Shown: piece after piece, positions 43,136 through 51,832 of the stretch
Numbering within the stretch: position 1 is the stretch's first letter
Layout of the letters: each line of letters begins with the position of its first letter
DNA from: Loktanella sp.
GTDB taxonomy: Bacteria > Pseudomonadota > Alphaproteobacteria > Rhodobacterales > Rhodobacteraceae
Direction of reading: 5' to 3'
Length of the DNA: 64,000 nucleotides
Assembly: GCA_024686085.1 (NCBI GenBank)
Contig: JAIBDT010000008.1
Span: 1-64,000, forward strand
The notes under the pieces: generated by a model
What the model saw: only the letters and a program-made list of their open reading frames with translations
Databases searched by the model: none
Told to the model about the DNA's origin: nothing
Program-made: the position numbers and the translations under genes

Positions 43136-44017
43136 GTGAACCTTGCACTGACAGTACTGAATATCACCGCCCCAGTCTTCATTCTGGGTGCAGTCGGTTA
43201 CCTTTGGGTCAAGATGGGGTTCGAGTACCGCGTCGAGTTTGTGACCCGCCTGACGATGACCCTTTCGGTGCCTTGTCTGATCTTTGTGGCCTTAATGAAA
43301 GCGGATATCGATCCGCAGGCGCTGGCGGCCTTGTCCCTTGCCAGTTTTGTGGCTTATGCAATTGTTTCCATTGTGTTTATTATCATTCTCAAGTTGCGCG
43401 GCCTATCGTTTTCGACCTATCTGGCCCCTTTGGTTTTCGGCAATACGGGCAACCTTGGCCTGCCCTTGGCGATGTTTGCTTTTGGTGACGCGGGCCTAAG
43501 TTACGCAGTTGTCGTCTTTGCCGTGATGGCAATTTTGTCGTTCACGATTGGTGTTTGGGTGGTGTCAGGCGGCGGGTCTTTGTTGCGCGTTATCAAAGAG
43601 CCAGTTGTCGCCGGAACCGTCCTTGGTGCGTTGTTTTTGTGGCAAGGGTGGACCACGCCACAGTTTTTGACCAACGCGTTAGAGCTGATTGGCCAGATGG
43701 CGATTCCCATCATGTTGATCACGCTTGGCGTCGCTGTTGCCCGTCTTGAAACCCGCGATATGGGCCAAGCAATCTGGCTGTCGGTCATCAAGGCGCTGAT
43801 TTGTGCAGCCGCCGCATGGTTTGCCGCCCGCTGGTTCGGGTTGGGCCCCGTGCCTACGGCCGTTTTGATCGTGCAAGTCTCGACTCCTGTGGCGGTCACG
43901 TCCTACCTGTTGGCCGAAAAATACGGTGAGGACGCCCAGCCTGTGGCGGGCATGGTTGTTGCCTCGACGATTCTGTCGGTGATCACTTTACCGCTTATTC
44001 TTGCCTTTGTGATCTAG
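43136..44017 (+). CDS. AEC-family transporter
   Basis: A 293-residue inner-membrane protein of the auxin efflux carrier (AEC) family. About ten hydrophobic segments in two inverted halves, for example ITAPVFILGAVGYLWV, LTMTLSVPCLIFVALM, LVFGNTGNLGLPLAMFAFGD and VVAGTVLGALFLW, with the conserved FGNTGNLGLPL loop and LIVQVSTPVAVTSYLLAEKYG in the second half. Bacterial members export or import malate and other carboxylates; the substrate here is unknown. It starts at a GTG with AAGGA upstream. Confidence 0.88.
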   Translation: MNLALTVLNITAPVFILGAVGYLWVKMGFEYRVEFVTRLTMTLSVPCLIFVALMKADIDPQALAALSLASFVAYAIVSIVFIIILKLRGLSFSTYLAPLVFGNTGNLGLPLAMFAFGDAGLSYAVVVFAVMAILSFTIGVWVVSGGGSLLRVIKEPVVAGTVLGALFLWQGWTTPQFLTNALELIGQMAIPIMLITLGVAVARLETRDMGQAIWLSVIKALICAAAAWFAARWFGLGPVPTAVLIVQVSTPVAVTSYLLAEKYGEDAQPVAGMVVASTILSVITLPLILAFVI

Positions 44018-44096
44018 CCGCTGCGTGAAGACGGTTCACAGCACATCGAATCTGCGCTAGGCTACCTACAAAATAAACGACAAAAGCGAGAGGCAT

Positions 44097-44681
44097 ATGA
44101 GCAGCATCTTTCGCGCATTGATACTATTGGTAGCTTTAGGTAGCTGCGGGTCCAAGAATTTCTCGGCCCCGCGCAACCTCGATAACGCGTGTTCCATTGT
44201 ATCCGAGCGCCCCGCGTATTTACGCGCTTTCAAAGCGGCCGAGCGGAAATGGGGCGTTCCCGTTCCTGTTCTGATGGCGATCATCTATCAGGAAAGCAAA
44301 TTCATCGGTAACAACCGCACCCCGCATCAATATGCGCTGGGCGTCATTCCGATTGGTCGCCAGTCGTCCGCCTTTGGGTATTCCCAAGCCCTTGATGGCA
44401 CATGGAAGGAATACAAAGATCAAGAAGGTGGTCGCCGCGCCCGTCGTGATGACATCAAGGACGCCACTGATTTTATGGGCTGGTATATGGCCCAGACCAA
44501 GGTATCGACAGGCGTGTCTTTAAGTGACACCCGCAACCAATACCTTGCCTATCATGACGGCCGATCTGGCTATTTGCGCGGCACGTGGAAAAGCAAAAGC
44601 TGGCTGATCCGTATCGCCAATGAGGTGGATAACCGCGCGATTACCTATGACGCCCAACTGCGGTCCTGCCGCAAGAGATAG
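44097..44681 (+). CDS. lytic transglycosylase (SLT)-like lipoprotein
   Basis: A 194-residue protein with a lipobox (LILLVALGSCGS, lipidation Cys at residue 17) and an SLT-type lysozyme domain: KWGVPVPVLMAIIYQESKFIGNN (Glu of QES is the catalytic acid), then SSAFGYSQALDGTWKEY and ATDFMGWYMAQT, and a C-terminal YLAYHDGRSGYLRGTW. The family cleaves peptidoglycan between MurNAc and GlcNAc. Outer-membrane anchored by inference. Followed directly by a strong hairpin terminator. Confidence 0.88.
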   Translation: MSSIFRALILLVALGSCGSKNFSAPRNLDNACSIVSERPAYLRAFKAAERKWGVPVPVLMAIIYQESKFIGNNRTPHQYALGVIPIGRQSSAFGYSQALDGTWKEYKDQEGGRRARRDDIKDATDFMGWYMAQTKVSTGVSLSDTRNQYLAYHDGRSGYLRGTWKSKSWLIRIANEVDNRAITYDAQLRSCRKR

Positions 44682-44682
44682 C

Positions 44683-44713
44683 AAAAAGGCGCCCCTGATC
44701 GGGCGCCTTTTTT
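44683..44713. terminator. bidirectional hairpin terminator
   Basis: Stem AAAAAGGCGCCC / GGGCGCCTTTTT with a short loop CTGATC, T-rich on both sides. It ends the SLT lipoprotein gene and faces the convergent SH3 gene at 44715. Confidence 0.9.
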
Positions 44714-44714
44714 A

Positions 44715-45056
44715 TTACTCTGCCAGAAACACCGATTTGACCCAGCCAAAAACGTAGTCACCGGTTTCGTCCCAGACCACTTTGGTCCAGCGGTTGTTTT
44801 GCTCGAAGGGCGTCAGGTCGACGTTGCCGTCGCAGCTATGCACTGGCACGCTGTCGATGTTTTGCACGCCCGTTGCATCATGGGGCAGCGCCCCGATGAC
44901 CGAAAATCCCAAGCTAGGCCCCGACCGCACGTTCAGCACATCGTCTGCTGCAACCCCAACCACGCGGTAGCTGTCCGGCCCGTCCGCGCAAGCCAACAGC
45001 GGGCTTGATAGCCCTGCTGCCAGAAGCGCGCCTAGGATGAGTGGTTTCAGCCTCAT
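44715..45056 (-). CDS. exported SH3-domain protein
   Basis: A 113-residue protein with a signal peptide (LILGALLAAGLSSPLLACA) and a bacterial SH3-like domain: YRVVGVAADDVLNVRSGPSLGFSVIGALPHDATGVQ and the C-terminal YVFGWVKSVFLAE. The NVRSGPS motif is the standard SH3_3 signature. Role likely envelope or peptidoglycan-related, but not defined. It overlaps lolA by 4 bp (same strand), so the two are co-translated. Confidence 0.85.
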   Translation of the reverse strand: MRLKPLILGALLAAGLSSPLLACADGPDSYRVVGVAADDVLNVRSGPSLGFSVIGALPHDATGVQNIDSVPVHSCDGNVDLTPFEQNNRWTKVVWDETGDYVFGWVKSVFLAE

Positions 45057-45658
45057 TTGTTCCAGTTGTTCATTTCGTTTTGGATGTTGAACTTCACCTC
45101 GGGGATTGATCCCCCTGCGATCATGTCATTCAGGATCACTGTCGTTTGGCTGCCCACATCGTCGGTCACGATCCATTGGCGTAGTTCCACAGGGTTGGCC
45201 GTGAAGACCATCTGGATATTCCCGTATTGCGGGTTTTCGGGGTCTTGTGCTGTGATCGTCGTGGTTGTCCCATCCGAGGTATGCCCCGTCACCATGCGCG
45301 CCGCCCCGAGGTTCACGTTTCTTTCCAGAATGATCTTGAGCGGGGTTTGGTTCAGTGGGTACCGGTCCGGCCCGTTGTTGGACCGTGGATCAAAGATCGC
45401 CACTTGTCCGCCCCCCGCCAGCACCAGCGAATTGTCGGGCGCGTTATATTCGAACCTGATCCGTCCGGGCCGTTTGATGTAGATTTGCCCCGTCGACAAA
45501 GTCCCGTCCGCATTGATCTGCGTGAACCCGCCCTGCGCGGTTTGCAGCCCGTTGAGGTAGCTGGACACTTGGTTCAGCGAAAGCTGCTCTGCCATCGCTG
45601 GAAGCCCTGTGACCGCAAGTGCCGCTGTGAGTGTCAAAAAGAGACGTCGTTTCATCAT
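45053..45658 (-). CDS. lolA: outer-membrane lipoprotein carrier protein LolA
   Basis: LolA, 201 residues from the ATG at 45658 (AAGGTAAGATT upstream). It carries lipoproteins across the periplasm to LolB. Signal peptide KRRLFLTLTAALAVTGLPAMA, then the family blocks LNGLQTAQGGFTQINADGTLSTGQIYIKRPGRIRFEYNAP, VAIFDPRSN and VFTANPVELRQWIVTDDVG. Cytoplasmic membrane partner LolCDE is not in the window. Confidence 0.93.
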   Translation of the reverse strand: MMKRRLFLTLTAALAVTGLPAMAEQLSLNQVSSYLNGLQTAQGGFTQINADGTLSTGQIYIKRPGRIRFEYNAPDNSLVLAGGGQVAIFDPRSNNGPDRYPLNQTPLKIILERNVNLGAARMVTGHTSDGTTTTITAQDPENPQYGNIQMVFTANPVELRQWIVTDDVGSQTTVILNDMIAGGSIPEVKFNIQNEMNNWNK

Positions 45659-45781
45659 AATCTTACCTTTGTTGCGCAGGGTCTTCGTTGCACCCTGACA
45701 GATAAGCACCAGATAGCCCTATGACCAGATGTTAAGCGATAACAGTGCCGTTGTCGGCGGATAACAACGTGTTTTAATGGA

Positions 45782-46759
45782 TTAATCGCGTGGCACACCT
45801 ATGACCCCAGCGCAGTCGCCGATCTTGATCAGCCCCGGGAAATGCCGCGCGATCAGGATGCCGTGGCCTGCCGCATGTAAAGTTTGCGCGGGCTGTCCTG
45901 TGTGCTCTGTGTTCCAGATCAGTCCGATGGGTTGGTCCTTTTGAACGGTGTCCCCGAGGTCGATCAGTGGCTCGAACAGGCCTGAATGGCTGGCGAAGGT
46001 AAAGCTTTCGCCGTCCACCATGTCGATGGTGGTGCTGGGTTTGAGGTTCATTTCGCCGCCCAAGATGCCCGCGTGGATCAGCACGTTACGCAGTCCAGTC
46101 TTGGCGATCTGGATGGATTTCGCAGTGGCCGACCCGCCGCCCCCAAGTTCGGTCGAGACGAAGACCTTGCCCATGTCCTCTACGGCAGTGTCATACATGC
46201 CCACATTGTCGATCTCGCGCAGCATCACCGAATAGGGCGCGTTGAACGCCTGCATGGCTGCGATGCAAGCGGCCTGTTGGCCCGCGTTATCGAGCAGGTG
46301 AGCGGCGGCGAATGGCACAAAATCAAGCGTCTTACCGCCCGAGTGAAAGTCCAGAACGATGTCCGCGAGTGGCACAAGGGTCGTCTGAAAATAGGCCGCG
46401 ATTTTCTGGGTGACGGTGCCTTTTGCATCGCCCGGAAAACTGCGGTTCAAGTTGCCTTTATCGATAGGCGAGGTGCGGGTACCTGCCAGAAAAGCGGGGT
46501 GGTTCATCTGCGGGATGATAATGACGCGGCCTGTGATCTGGTCGGGGGTCAGGGTCGCCGCCAAGTCGTGCAGCGCCACTGGTCCCTCGTATTCGTCGCC
46601 ATGATTCCCCCCCGTCAGCAAGGCGGTCGGCCCTGCCCCGTGTTGGATCACGGTGATCGGGATCATCAAGGCCCCCCATGCGCTGTCGTCGCGACTATAG
46701 GCGAGTTGTAGATGGCCGTGATGAATGCCGTTTTGGTCGAGCGGAATGGTTGCTTGCAT
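45782..46759 (-). CDS. doeB: N-alpha-acetyl-L-2,4-diaminobutyrate deacetylase DoeB
   Basis: A 325-residue Zn-dependent aminoacylase of the succinylglutamate desuccinylase/AstE family. Motifs: LLTGGNHGDEYEGPVAL (His-Gly-Asp-Glu), DLHSGGK-like DFHSGGKTLDFVPF, and STELGGGGSATAKSI, followed by a beta domain (SHSGLFEPLIDLGDTVQKDQPIG). In ectoine catabolism DoeB removes the acetyl group from the product of DoeA to give 2,4-diaminobutyrate. It follows doeA by 3 bp, the usual doeAB pairing. Confidence 0.9.
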   Translation of the reverse strand: MQATIPLDQNGIHHGHLQLAYSRDDSAWGALMIPITVIQHGAGPTALLTGGNHGDEYEGPVALHDLAATLTPDQITGRVIIIPQMNHPAFLAGTRTSPIDKGNLNRSFPGDAKGTVTQKIAAYFQTTLVPLADIVLDFHSGGKTLDFVPFAAAHLLDNAGQQAACIAAMQAFNAPYSVMLREIDNVGMYDTAVEDMGKVFVSTELGGGGSATAKSIQIAKTGLRNVLIHAGILGGEMNLKPSTTIDMVDGESFTFASHSGLFEPLIDLGDTVQKDQPIGLIWNTEHTGQPAQTLHAAGHGILIARHFPGLIKIGDCAGVIGVPRD

Positions 46760-46762
46760 CGC

Positions 46763-47947
46763 TTAGTCCTTTACCACCATTTGACGCGGCACATTGGCCA
46801 GACATTCAGGCCCATCCGCGCCGATCCGAATGCTTTCGGTGATCTCGAAGCCCCAATCGTCCATCCACAGACCTGTCATGAAATGAAAGGTCATGTTTTC
46901 TTGCATCACGGTTTTGTCGCCATCGCGGATCGACATGGTGCGCTCGCCCCAATCGGGCGGATAGCTGGACCCGATCGCATAGCCCGCGCGGCTGTTTTTC
47001 TCGATCCCGTGTTTCTTGAGCGTGCCAAAGAAGGCGTGCGCGATATCTTCGCACAGGTTACCAGCGCGGGCCTTTTCCAGCCCTGCCTCCATCCCTTCGA
47101 GAACCGCCTTTTCGGCGCCGATGAAGGCTTTGGTCGGTTTACCAAGGAACACTGTGCGCGATAGCGGGCAGTGGTAGCGGTGGTAGGCGCCAGCGAGTTC
47201 AAAGAACGTCCCTTCGCCCGATTTCAGCGCCGTGTCATCCCAAGTCAGATGTGGTGCGCTGGCGTCTGCGCCTGACGGGAACATCGGCACGATGGACGGG
47301 TAGTCGCCGCCGCCGATCTCATTGTTATAGCGCAGCGCGGTATCGTAGATTTCTGCGGCCAGATCGCACTTGCGCATCCCCGGTGTAATGATCTCGGCGA
47401 CGCGGTTGTGCATCGATGTGACCCGCTTGCCCGCGATACGCATATAGTCCAGTTCGGTCGATGATTTGACGGCCCGCTGCCAGTTGACCAGACCTGTGCT
47501 GTCATGGAATTTCGCGTCTGGCAGGTGGCTTTGCAGAGATGCAAAGGCCGCGGCCGTGAACCAGTAGTTGTCCATCTCAACCCCGATGCGCCCGCGCCCC
47601 ATGTTGCGGTCGATCATCTGTGCGCTGAGGTAATCCATCGGGTGCCGCGAGGTTGATTGCACATAGTGGTCGGGGTAGCCGATGATGTTTTTGGGGTCCA
47701 TGTAGCAGGTCCGCCGCGCCCCGTTGCCGTCCATGTCCCGCCCGAACCAGATAGGGTCGCCCGACAGCCCCAAGACCACGCATTGGTGCACATAGAACGA
47801 CCAGCCGTCATAGCCTGTTAGCCAGTTCATATTGGTGGGGTCTGTGACGATCAGAACATCGACACCTGCCGCCTGCATCGCGGTGCGTGTTTTAGCGATC
47901 CGTGCTGCATATTCGGTAGGCGTGAAATAGAGCGTAGGCTGTGACAT
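46763..47947 (-). CDS. doeA: ectoine hydrolase DoeA
   Basis: A 394-residue M24-fold protein of the DoeA/EutD type that opens the ectoine ring. Typical stretches are DVLIVTDPTNMNWLTGYDGWSFYVHQCVVL at the N terminus, IIGYPDHYVQSTSRHPMDYLS, the VEMDNYWFTAAAF block, and a C-terminal M24 region (GYAIGSSYPPDWGERTMSIRDGD, TFHFMTGLWMDDWGFEITESI). Paired with doeB. Other ectoine genes (uehABC transport, doeC) are not in the window; the aminotransferase at 50-51.7 kb could be DoeD, but this is uncertain. Confidence 0.9.
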   Translation of the reverse strand: MSQPTLYFTPTEYAARIAKTRTAMQAAGVDVLIVTDPTNMNWLTGYDGWSFYVHQCVVLGLSGDPIWFGRDMDGNGARRTCYMDPKNIIGYPDHYVQSTSRHPMDYLSAQMIDRNMGRGRIGVEMDNYWFTAAAFASLQSHLPDAKFHDSTGLVNWQRAVKSSTELDYMRIAGKRVTSMHNRVAEIITPGMRKCDLAAEIYDTALRYNNEIGGGDYPSIVPMFPSGADASAPHLTWDDTALKSGEGTFFELAGAYHRYHCPLSRTVFLGKPTKAFIGAEKAVLEGMEAGLEKARAGNLCEDIAHAFFGTLKKHGIEKNSRAGYAIGSSYPPDWGERTMSIRDGDKTVMQENMTFHFMTGLWMDDWGFEITESIRIGADGPECLANVPRQMVVKD

Positions 47948-48032
47948 GAGCTATCCCCTGTGTTGCGTTCCCCCGATTAAGCGGCGCGTTTACCAAGGTG
48001 TCGCGACCAAAAGCGACATGATGCGTCGATGC

Positions 48033-50273
48033 TTAGGCCACCATCCCTGCCCGTCGTAAGCGCAATGCGTTGGTAACGACAAAGACGCTGGACAGCGCCA
48101 TGGCCCCTGCCGCCAGCATCGGTGACAGCAACATGCCGTTGATCGGGTAAAGCACCCCTGCGGCGACGGGGATCAGGGCCGCGTTATAGGCGAAGGCCCA
48201 GAACAGATTTTGCCGGATGTTCCGCATGGTCGCGTGCGAGATTGCAAAGGCCCGCATCACGCCCGACAGGTCACCCGACATCAAGACCATATCCGCGCTT
48301 TCGATGGCCACGTCTGTGCCTGACCCGATAGCGATGCCGATGTCGGCGCTGGCAAGGGCTGGCGCGTCGTTGATCCCGTCGCCGACAAAGGCCACGATGT
48401 CTCCGTCTTTGCGCAAGCCGTCGAGCGCCGCCACTTTGCCGTCGGGCAGCACGTTTGCGATGACGGTGTCGATGCCAAGGATGCCCGCCACGTTTTGCGC
48501 AGTGCCTGCGTCATCCCCTGTGATCATCGCGACCTTAAGATCCATCGCGTGCAAGCCCCGAATGATCTCGGCGGCGTTGTCTTTGATCGGGTCGGTAACG
48601 GCAAAGAGGGCTGCGAGTTTGCCGTTGATTGCCATGTAGAACGGGGTTTGGCCCTGCTGTGCCAATGTGTCGGCTTGGTCCGCAAGCGATGCCCTGTCGA
48701 TGTTTTCGCGGTCCATCAGCCGAGCAGCCCCGATCAGGATTGTATCCCCGTCGATGGTCGCTTGCACGCCGTAGCCTGCGATTGCCGAAAAGCTGTTGGG
48801 TTTGGTGATTTCCAATCCTTTGTCGGTGGCGGCTGTGACGATGGCGCTGCCGATGGGGTGCTCGGAAAGGGCCTCTATGCTGGCGGCTTTTTGCAACACG
48901 TCGTTGTCGTCATGCCCGTCTGTGACGCTGAATGTCGTCAGGGTCGGCTTGCCTTTGGTCAGAGTGCCTGTTTTATCAAACGCCACGATTGTCGCTGATT
49001 GCAACTGTTGCAGCGCGTCGCCTTTACGGAACAAAACGCCCATTTCGGCAGCTCTGCCTGTCCCCACCATGATCGAGGTTGGCGTCGCCAGCCCCATCGC
49101 GCAGGGGCAAGCCACGATCAGGACCGAGACCCCAGAGACAAGGGCGAGGCCAAGGGCGGGATCTGGTCCGAAGGTCAGCCAGACGATGACCGTTAGGGTG
49201 GCAAGCACAAGCACCACAGGCACGAACCAGCCTGTGACCTTGTTGACGAGTTCTTGGATTGGCAGCCGCGCGCCTTGTGCGTCTTGCACCATGCGGATGA
49301 TCTGCGCCAGCGTGGTATCTGCGCCGACTTTGGTGGCCTCGACAAGGATCGTGCCGGAGCCGTTGATCGTGCCGCCTGTGACTGGATCGCCGATGGTTTT
49401 GCGCACGGGTATCGGTTCACCCGTCAGCATGCTTTCGTCAATCAGCGAGCTGCCTTCGGTGACTGTGCCGTCCACCGCGACCTGTTCACCAGGTTTGATT
49501 TCAACGATGTCGCTGACCACGATCTTCTCGATGGCCAGGGCTATGACCTTGCCTTTACGGATTACGTTGGCTTGCTTGGGCGCGAGGCCGATCAGCTTGC
49601 GGATAGCGTCGCCTGTTTGCCCTTTGGCGCGAGCCTCTAGCAGGCGGCCAAGAAGGATCAGGGTGATGATGACTGCCGCCGCCTCGAAATAGACGCCGCG
49701 TGATCCCGCGGGCAGGATGCTGGGCGCGAAGGTCGCGATGGTCGAGAACCCCCATGCCGCAAGGGTGCCAAGCGCCACCAGCGCGTTCATGTCGGGCGCG
49801 CCTTTCAGCAGCGCGGACACGCCTTTGCGGTAAAAGTCCGCACCGGGCCAGATCATGATCAGGGTGGTCAGCGCAAACTGGATGACCTTGTCGGCCTGTG
49901 CGCCGATGGTGCTATCGATCCAAGTCGCGACACCGGGGATGAAGTGCGCGCCCATTGCCAGCGCAAACACGGGGATCGTTAGGATCGCGGCGATTTTAAC
50001 ACGGCGCGACAGTGCGATTGCTTCGTCCGCTTTACGATCTTGTTGCGCTGCGGGGTCGATTTGCACCGAGGCAGGATAACCCGCTTTGGTCGAGACTTTG
50101 GCGATCTCGATGGGGCTGGTCAGGGTCGGGTCAAAGTCGATCGTTGCGGTTTCGGTCGCAAGGTTGACCTGCGCTGTGCTCACCCCTTCGGCTGTGCCAA
50201 GCGCCTTTTCCACGCGCCCGACACAGGACGCACAGGTCATGCCTTGAATCTCGATGCGAAGCGTTTCGGTCAT
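48033..50273 (-). CDS. copA: copper-translocating P1B-type ATPase (CopA-like)
   Basis: A 746-residue P-type ATPase from the ATG at 50273. One N-terminal heavy-metal domain (IQGMTCASCVGRVEKAL with CxxC), membrane helices with the metal-site CPC (VACPCAMGLATP), phosphorylation DKTGTLTKGKP, actuator TGEP, SEHPIGSAIV and the hinge VGDGINDAPALASADIGIAIG. This is the Cu(I)-export type by CPC and HMA. It lies 14 bp after the aminotransferase gene and 85 bp before doeA on the same strand, an odd companion for ectoine genes. Confidence 0.92.
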   Translation of the reverse strand: MTETLRIEIQGMTCASCVGRVEKALGTAEGVSTAQVNLATETATIDFDPTLTSPIEIAKVSTKAGYPASVQIDPAAQQDRKADEAIALSRRVKIAAILTIPVFALAMGAHFIPGVATWIDSTIGAQADKVIQFALTTLIMIWPGADFYRKGVSALLKGAPDMNALVALGTLAAWGFSTIATFAPSILPAGSRGVYFEAAAVIITLILLGRLLEARAKGQTGDAIRKLIGLAPKQANVIRKGKVIALAIEKIVVSDIVEIKPGEQVAVDGTVTEGSSLIDESMLTGEPIPVRKTIGDPVTGGTINGSGTILVEATKVGADTTLAQIIRMVQDAQGARLPIQELVNKVTGWFVPVVLVLATLTVIVWLTFGPDPALGLALVSGVSVLIVACPCAMGLATPTSIMVGTGRAAEMGVLFRKGDALQQLQSATIVAFDKTGTLTKGKPTLTTFSVTDGHDDNDVLQKAASIEALSEHPIGSAIVTAATDKGLEITKPNSFSAIAGYGVQATIDGDTILIGAARLMDRENIDRASLADQADTLAQQGQTPFYMAINGKLAALFAVTDPIKDNAAEIIRGLHAMDLKVAMITGDDAGTAQNVAGILGIDTVIANVLPDGKVAALDGLRKDGDIVAFVGDGINDAPALASADIGIAIGSGTDVAIESADMVLMSGDLSGVMRAFAISHATMRNIRQNLFWAFAYNAALIPVAAGVLYPINGMLLSPMLAAGAMALSSVFVVTNALRLRRAGMVA

Positions 50274-50287
50274 AGTTTCTTTCCCGT

Positions 50288-51664
50288 TTATAGCGCAGAG
50301 AGGACTTCGTGCGCGGCCTCTTTTGCGACAGCTACAATATGGTCGACCTCTGCGGGTGTGACGCAAAGCGGTGGTGCGAAACCGACGATATCGCCTTGGG
50401 GCATGGCGCGCGCGATCACGTCCCGTTTGGCCATAGCCGCCACGATCGACGGGCCGATTTTCTGGGCAGGATCAAAGAAAGTTAGCGGCGCGCTGGAGGC
50501 TGCAAATTCGACGGCGGATAACAGCCCTTCGCCGCGGACCTCGGCCACGTATTTGTTGTCGCCGAAAGCCTCGCGTAGCGCGTTGTTCAGGTAAGCCCCT
50601 GTCTGCCGCGCATTGTCGATCAGCCCCATTTGGTCGATCAGGTTTAGGTTGGCGACCCCAGCCGCGGCCCCGATGGGGTGCGCGGAATAGGTCCAGCCGT
50701 GCCCGATGGCCCCGTTCTCGTCGGTGCCTTGTTCGAGGACTTTCCAAACTTTGTCGGAAATGATCGACCCAGACAGCGGCGCATAGGCGGATGTCAGTCC
50801 CTTGGCGATAGTAATGAAATCCGCCTCGATGCCGTAGTGATCGCAGCCGAATTTGCTGCCCAAACGGCCAAAGCCTGTGACGACCTCGTCGACGATCAGC
50901 AGGATGTCGTATTTGCGCAGCACCGCTTGGATCGCAGCCCAGTAGCCTACGGGTGGCGGTACGATGCCCCCTGTCCCCAAAATGGGTTCGCCAATGAAGG
51001 CCGCGATGGTGTCTGGTCCCTCTGCGAGGATCATTGCCTCTAGCTTGGCTGCGCAATCGGCTGTGAAGTCGGCCTCTGACATGTCACGGTTTTCGCGGCG
51101 CAGATAGTAAGGCGCTTGGGTATGCAGCACGCCCGAAAGCGGTAGATCGAATTTGTTGTGGAAGAATTCCAGCCCTGTCAGCGACCCTGTCATCAGGCCC
51201 GACCCGTGATAGCCGCGCCAGCGCGAGATGATCTTTTTCTTCTGTGGCCGCCCGAGGACGTTATTGTAGTACCAGACCAGTTTAATGTTGGTCTCGTTGG
51301 CATCCGATCCTGATTGCCCGAAATACACCTTGGACATATTCGCGGGCGCACGGTCCATGACCATTTTCGCCAGTGTGATCGACGCCTCTGTGCCATGTCC
51401 GACATAGGCGTGGTAGTAGGCCAATTCGTGCGCTTGTTTGGAAATCGCGTCGGCAATCTCGGTCCGTCCGTAGCCTACATTGACGCAGTAAAGTCCTGCA
51501 AACGCATCCAGCATCCGCCGTCCGTCGCGGTCGGTGATATAGACGCCCTTGCCAGACGAGATGACCCGTGTTGGTGTCTCGCCGCGTGCATGTTGTGCAA
51601 GGTGGGTCGAGCTGTGAAAAAAGTTTTCACGGTCCCACTCGGCGAGTTGGTCATTATTCAGCAT
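50288..51664 (-). CDS. class III aminotransferase, PLP-dependent
   Basis: A 458-residue aminotransferase from the ATG at 51664 (AAAGGA upstream). Blocks: DGRRMLDAFAGLYCVNVGYGR, YFGQSGSDANETNIKLVWYYNN, ISRWRGYHGSGLMTGSLTG, VDEVVTGFGRLGSKFGCDHYGIEADFITIAKGLTSAYAPLSG (Lys of AKG binds PLP) and a GHGWTYSAHPIGAAAGVANL close to the end. It resembles the putrescine/taurine-pyruvate or DoeD-like group; the amino donor is not defined. It is divergent from the GntR cluster and shares its operator, so a role in the same pathway is likely. The gene is also in line with copA and doeAB. Confidence 0.9.
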   Translation of the reverse strand: MLNNDQLAEWDRENFFHSSTHLAQHARGETPTRVISSGKGVYITDRDGRRMLDAFAGLYCVNVGYGRTEIADAISKQAHELAYYHAYVGHGTEASITLAKMVMDRAPANMSKVYFGQSGSDANETNIKLVWYYNNVLGRPQKKKIISRWRGYHGSGLMTGSLTGLEFFHNKFDLPLSGVLHTQAPYYLRRENRDMSEADFTADCAAKLEAMILAEGPDTIAAFIGEPILGTGGIVPPPVGYWAAIQAVLRKYDILLIVDEVVTGFGRLGSKFGCDHYGIEADFITIAKGLTSAYAPLSGSIISDKVWKVLEQGTDENGAIGHGWTYSAHPIGAAAGVANLNLIDQMGLIDNARQTGAYLNNALREAFGDNKYVAEVRGEGLLSAVEFAASSAPLTFFDPAQKIGPSIVAAMAKRDVIARAMPQGDIVGFAPPLCVTPAEVDHIVAVAKEAAHEVLSAL

Positions 51665-51790
51665 GGTGTATGTCCTTTGAACGTCGTGGCGAGGCCTGCA
51701 AGATCGGCAATGCTGACTATTCTCCCGCGGCGTGCGGATTGCAAGTGCGGCCTTTGGTCTATTTGGCAAATCACAACGCTTGACTAAAAA

Positions 51791-51819
51791 TGTATAATCT
51801 TTGTACACAATATGTACAA
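51791..51819 (-). promoter_or_regulatory. predicted sigma70-type promoter of the aminotransferase gene
   Basis: On the minus strand, TTGTAC (-35, 51814-51819) and TATACA (-10, 51791-51796) are 17 bp apart, the preferred spacing, about 125 bp before the start codon. The -35 lies inside the GntR-type palindrome. Confidence 0.6.
51801..51819. promoter_or_regulatory. GntR-type operator in the divergent region
   Basis: Perfect inverted repeat TTGTACA (51801-51807), 5-bp spacer, TGTACAA (51813-51819). It overlaps the -35 of the leftward promoter and lies 14 bp before the GntR start, so the GntR protein probably controls both directions and itself. Confidence 0.7.
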
Positions 51820-51832
51820 AGGGAGGATTCTT

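Noticed and set aside
45710-45781. Hairpin-like CGTTGT / ACAACG downstream of doeB
   Set aside because: The stem is only 6-7 bp with a poor T-run on either strand, so not called a terminator.
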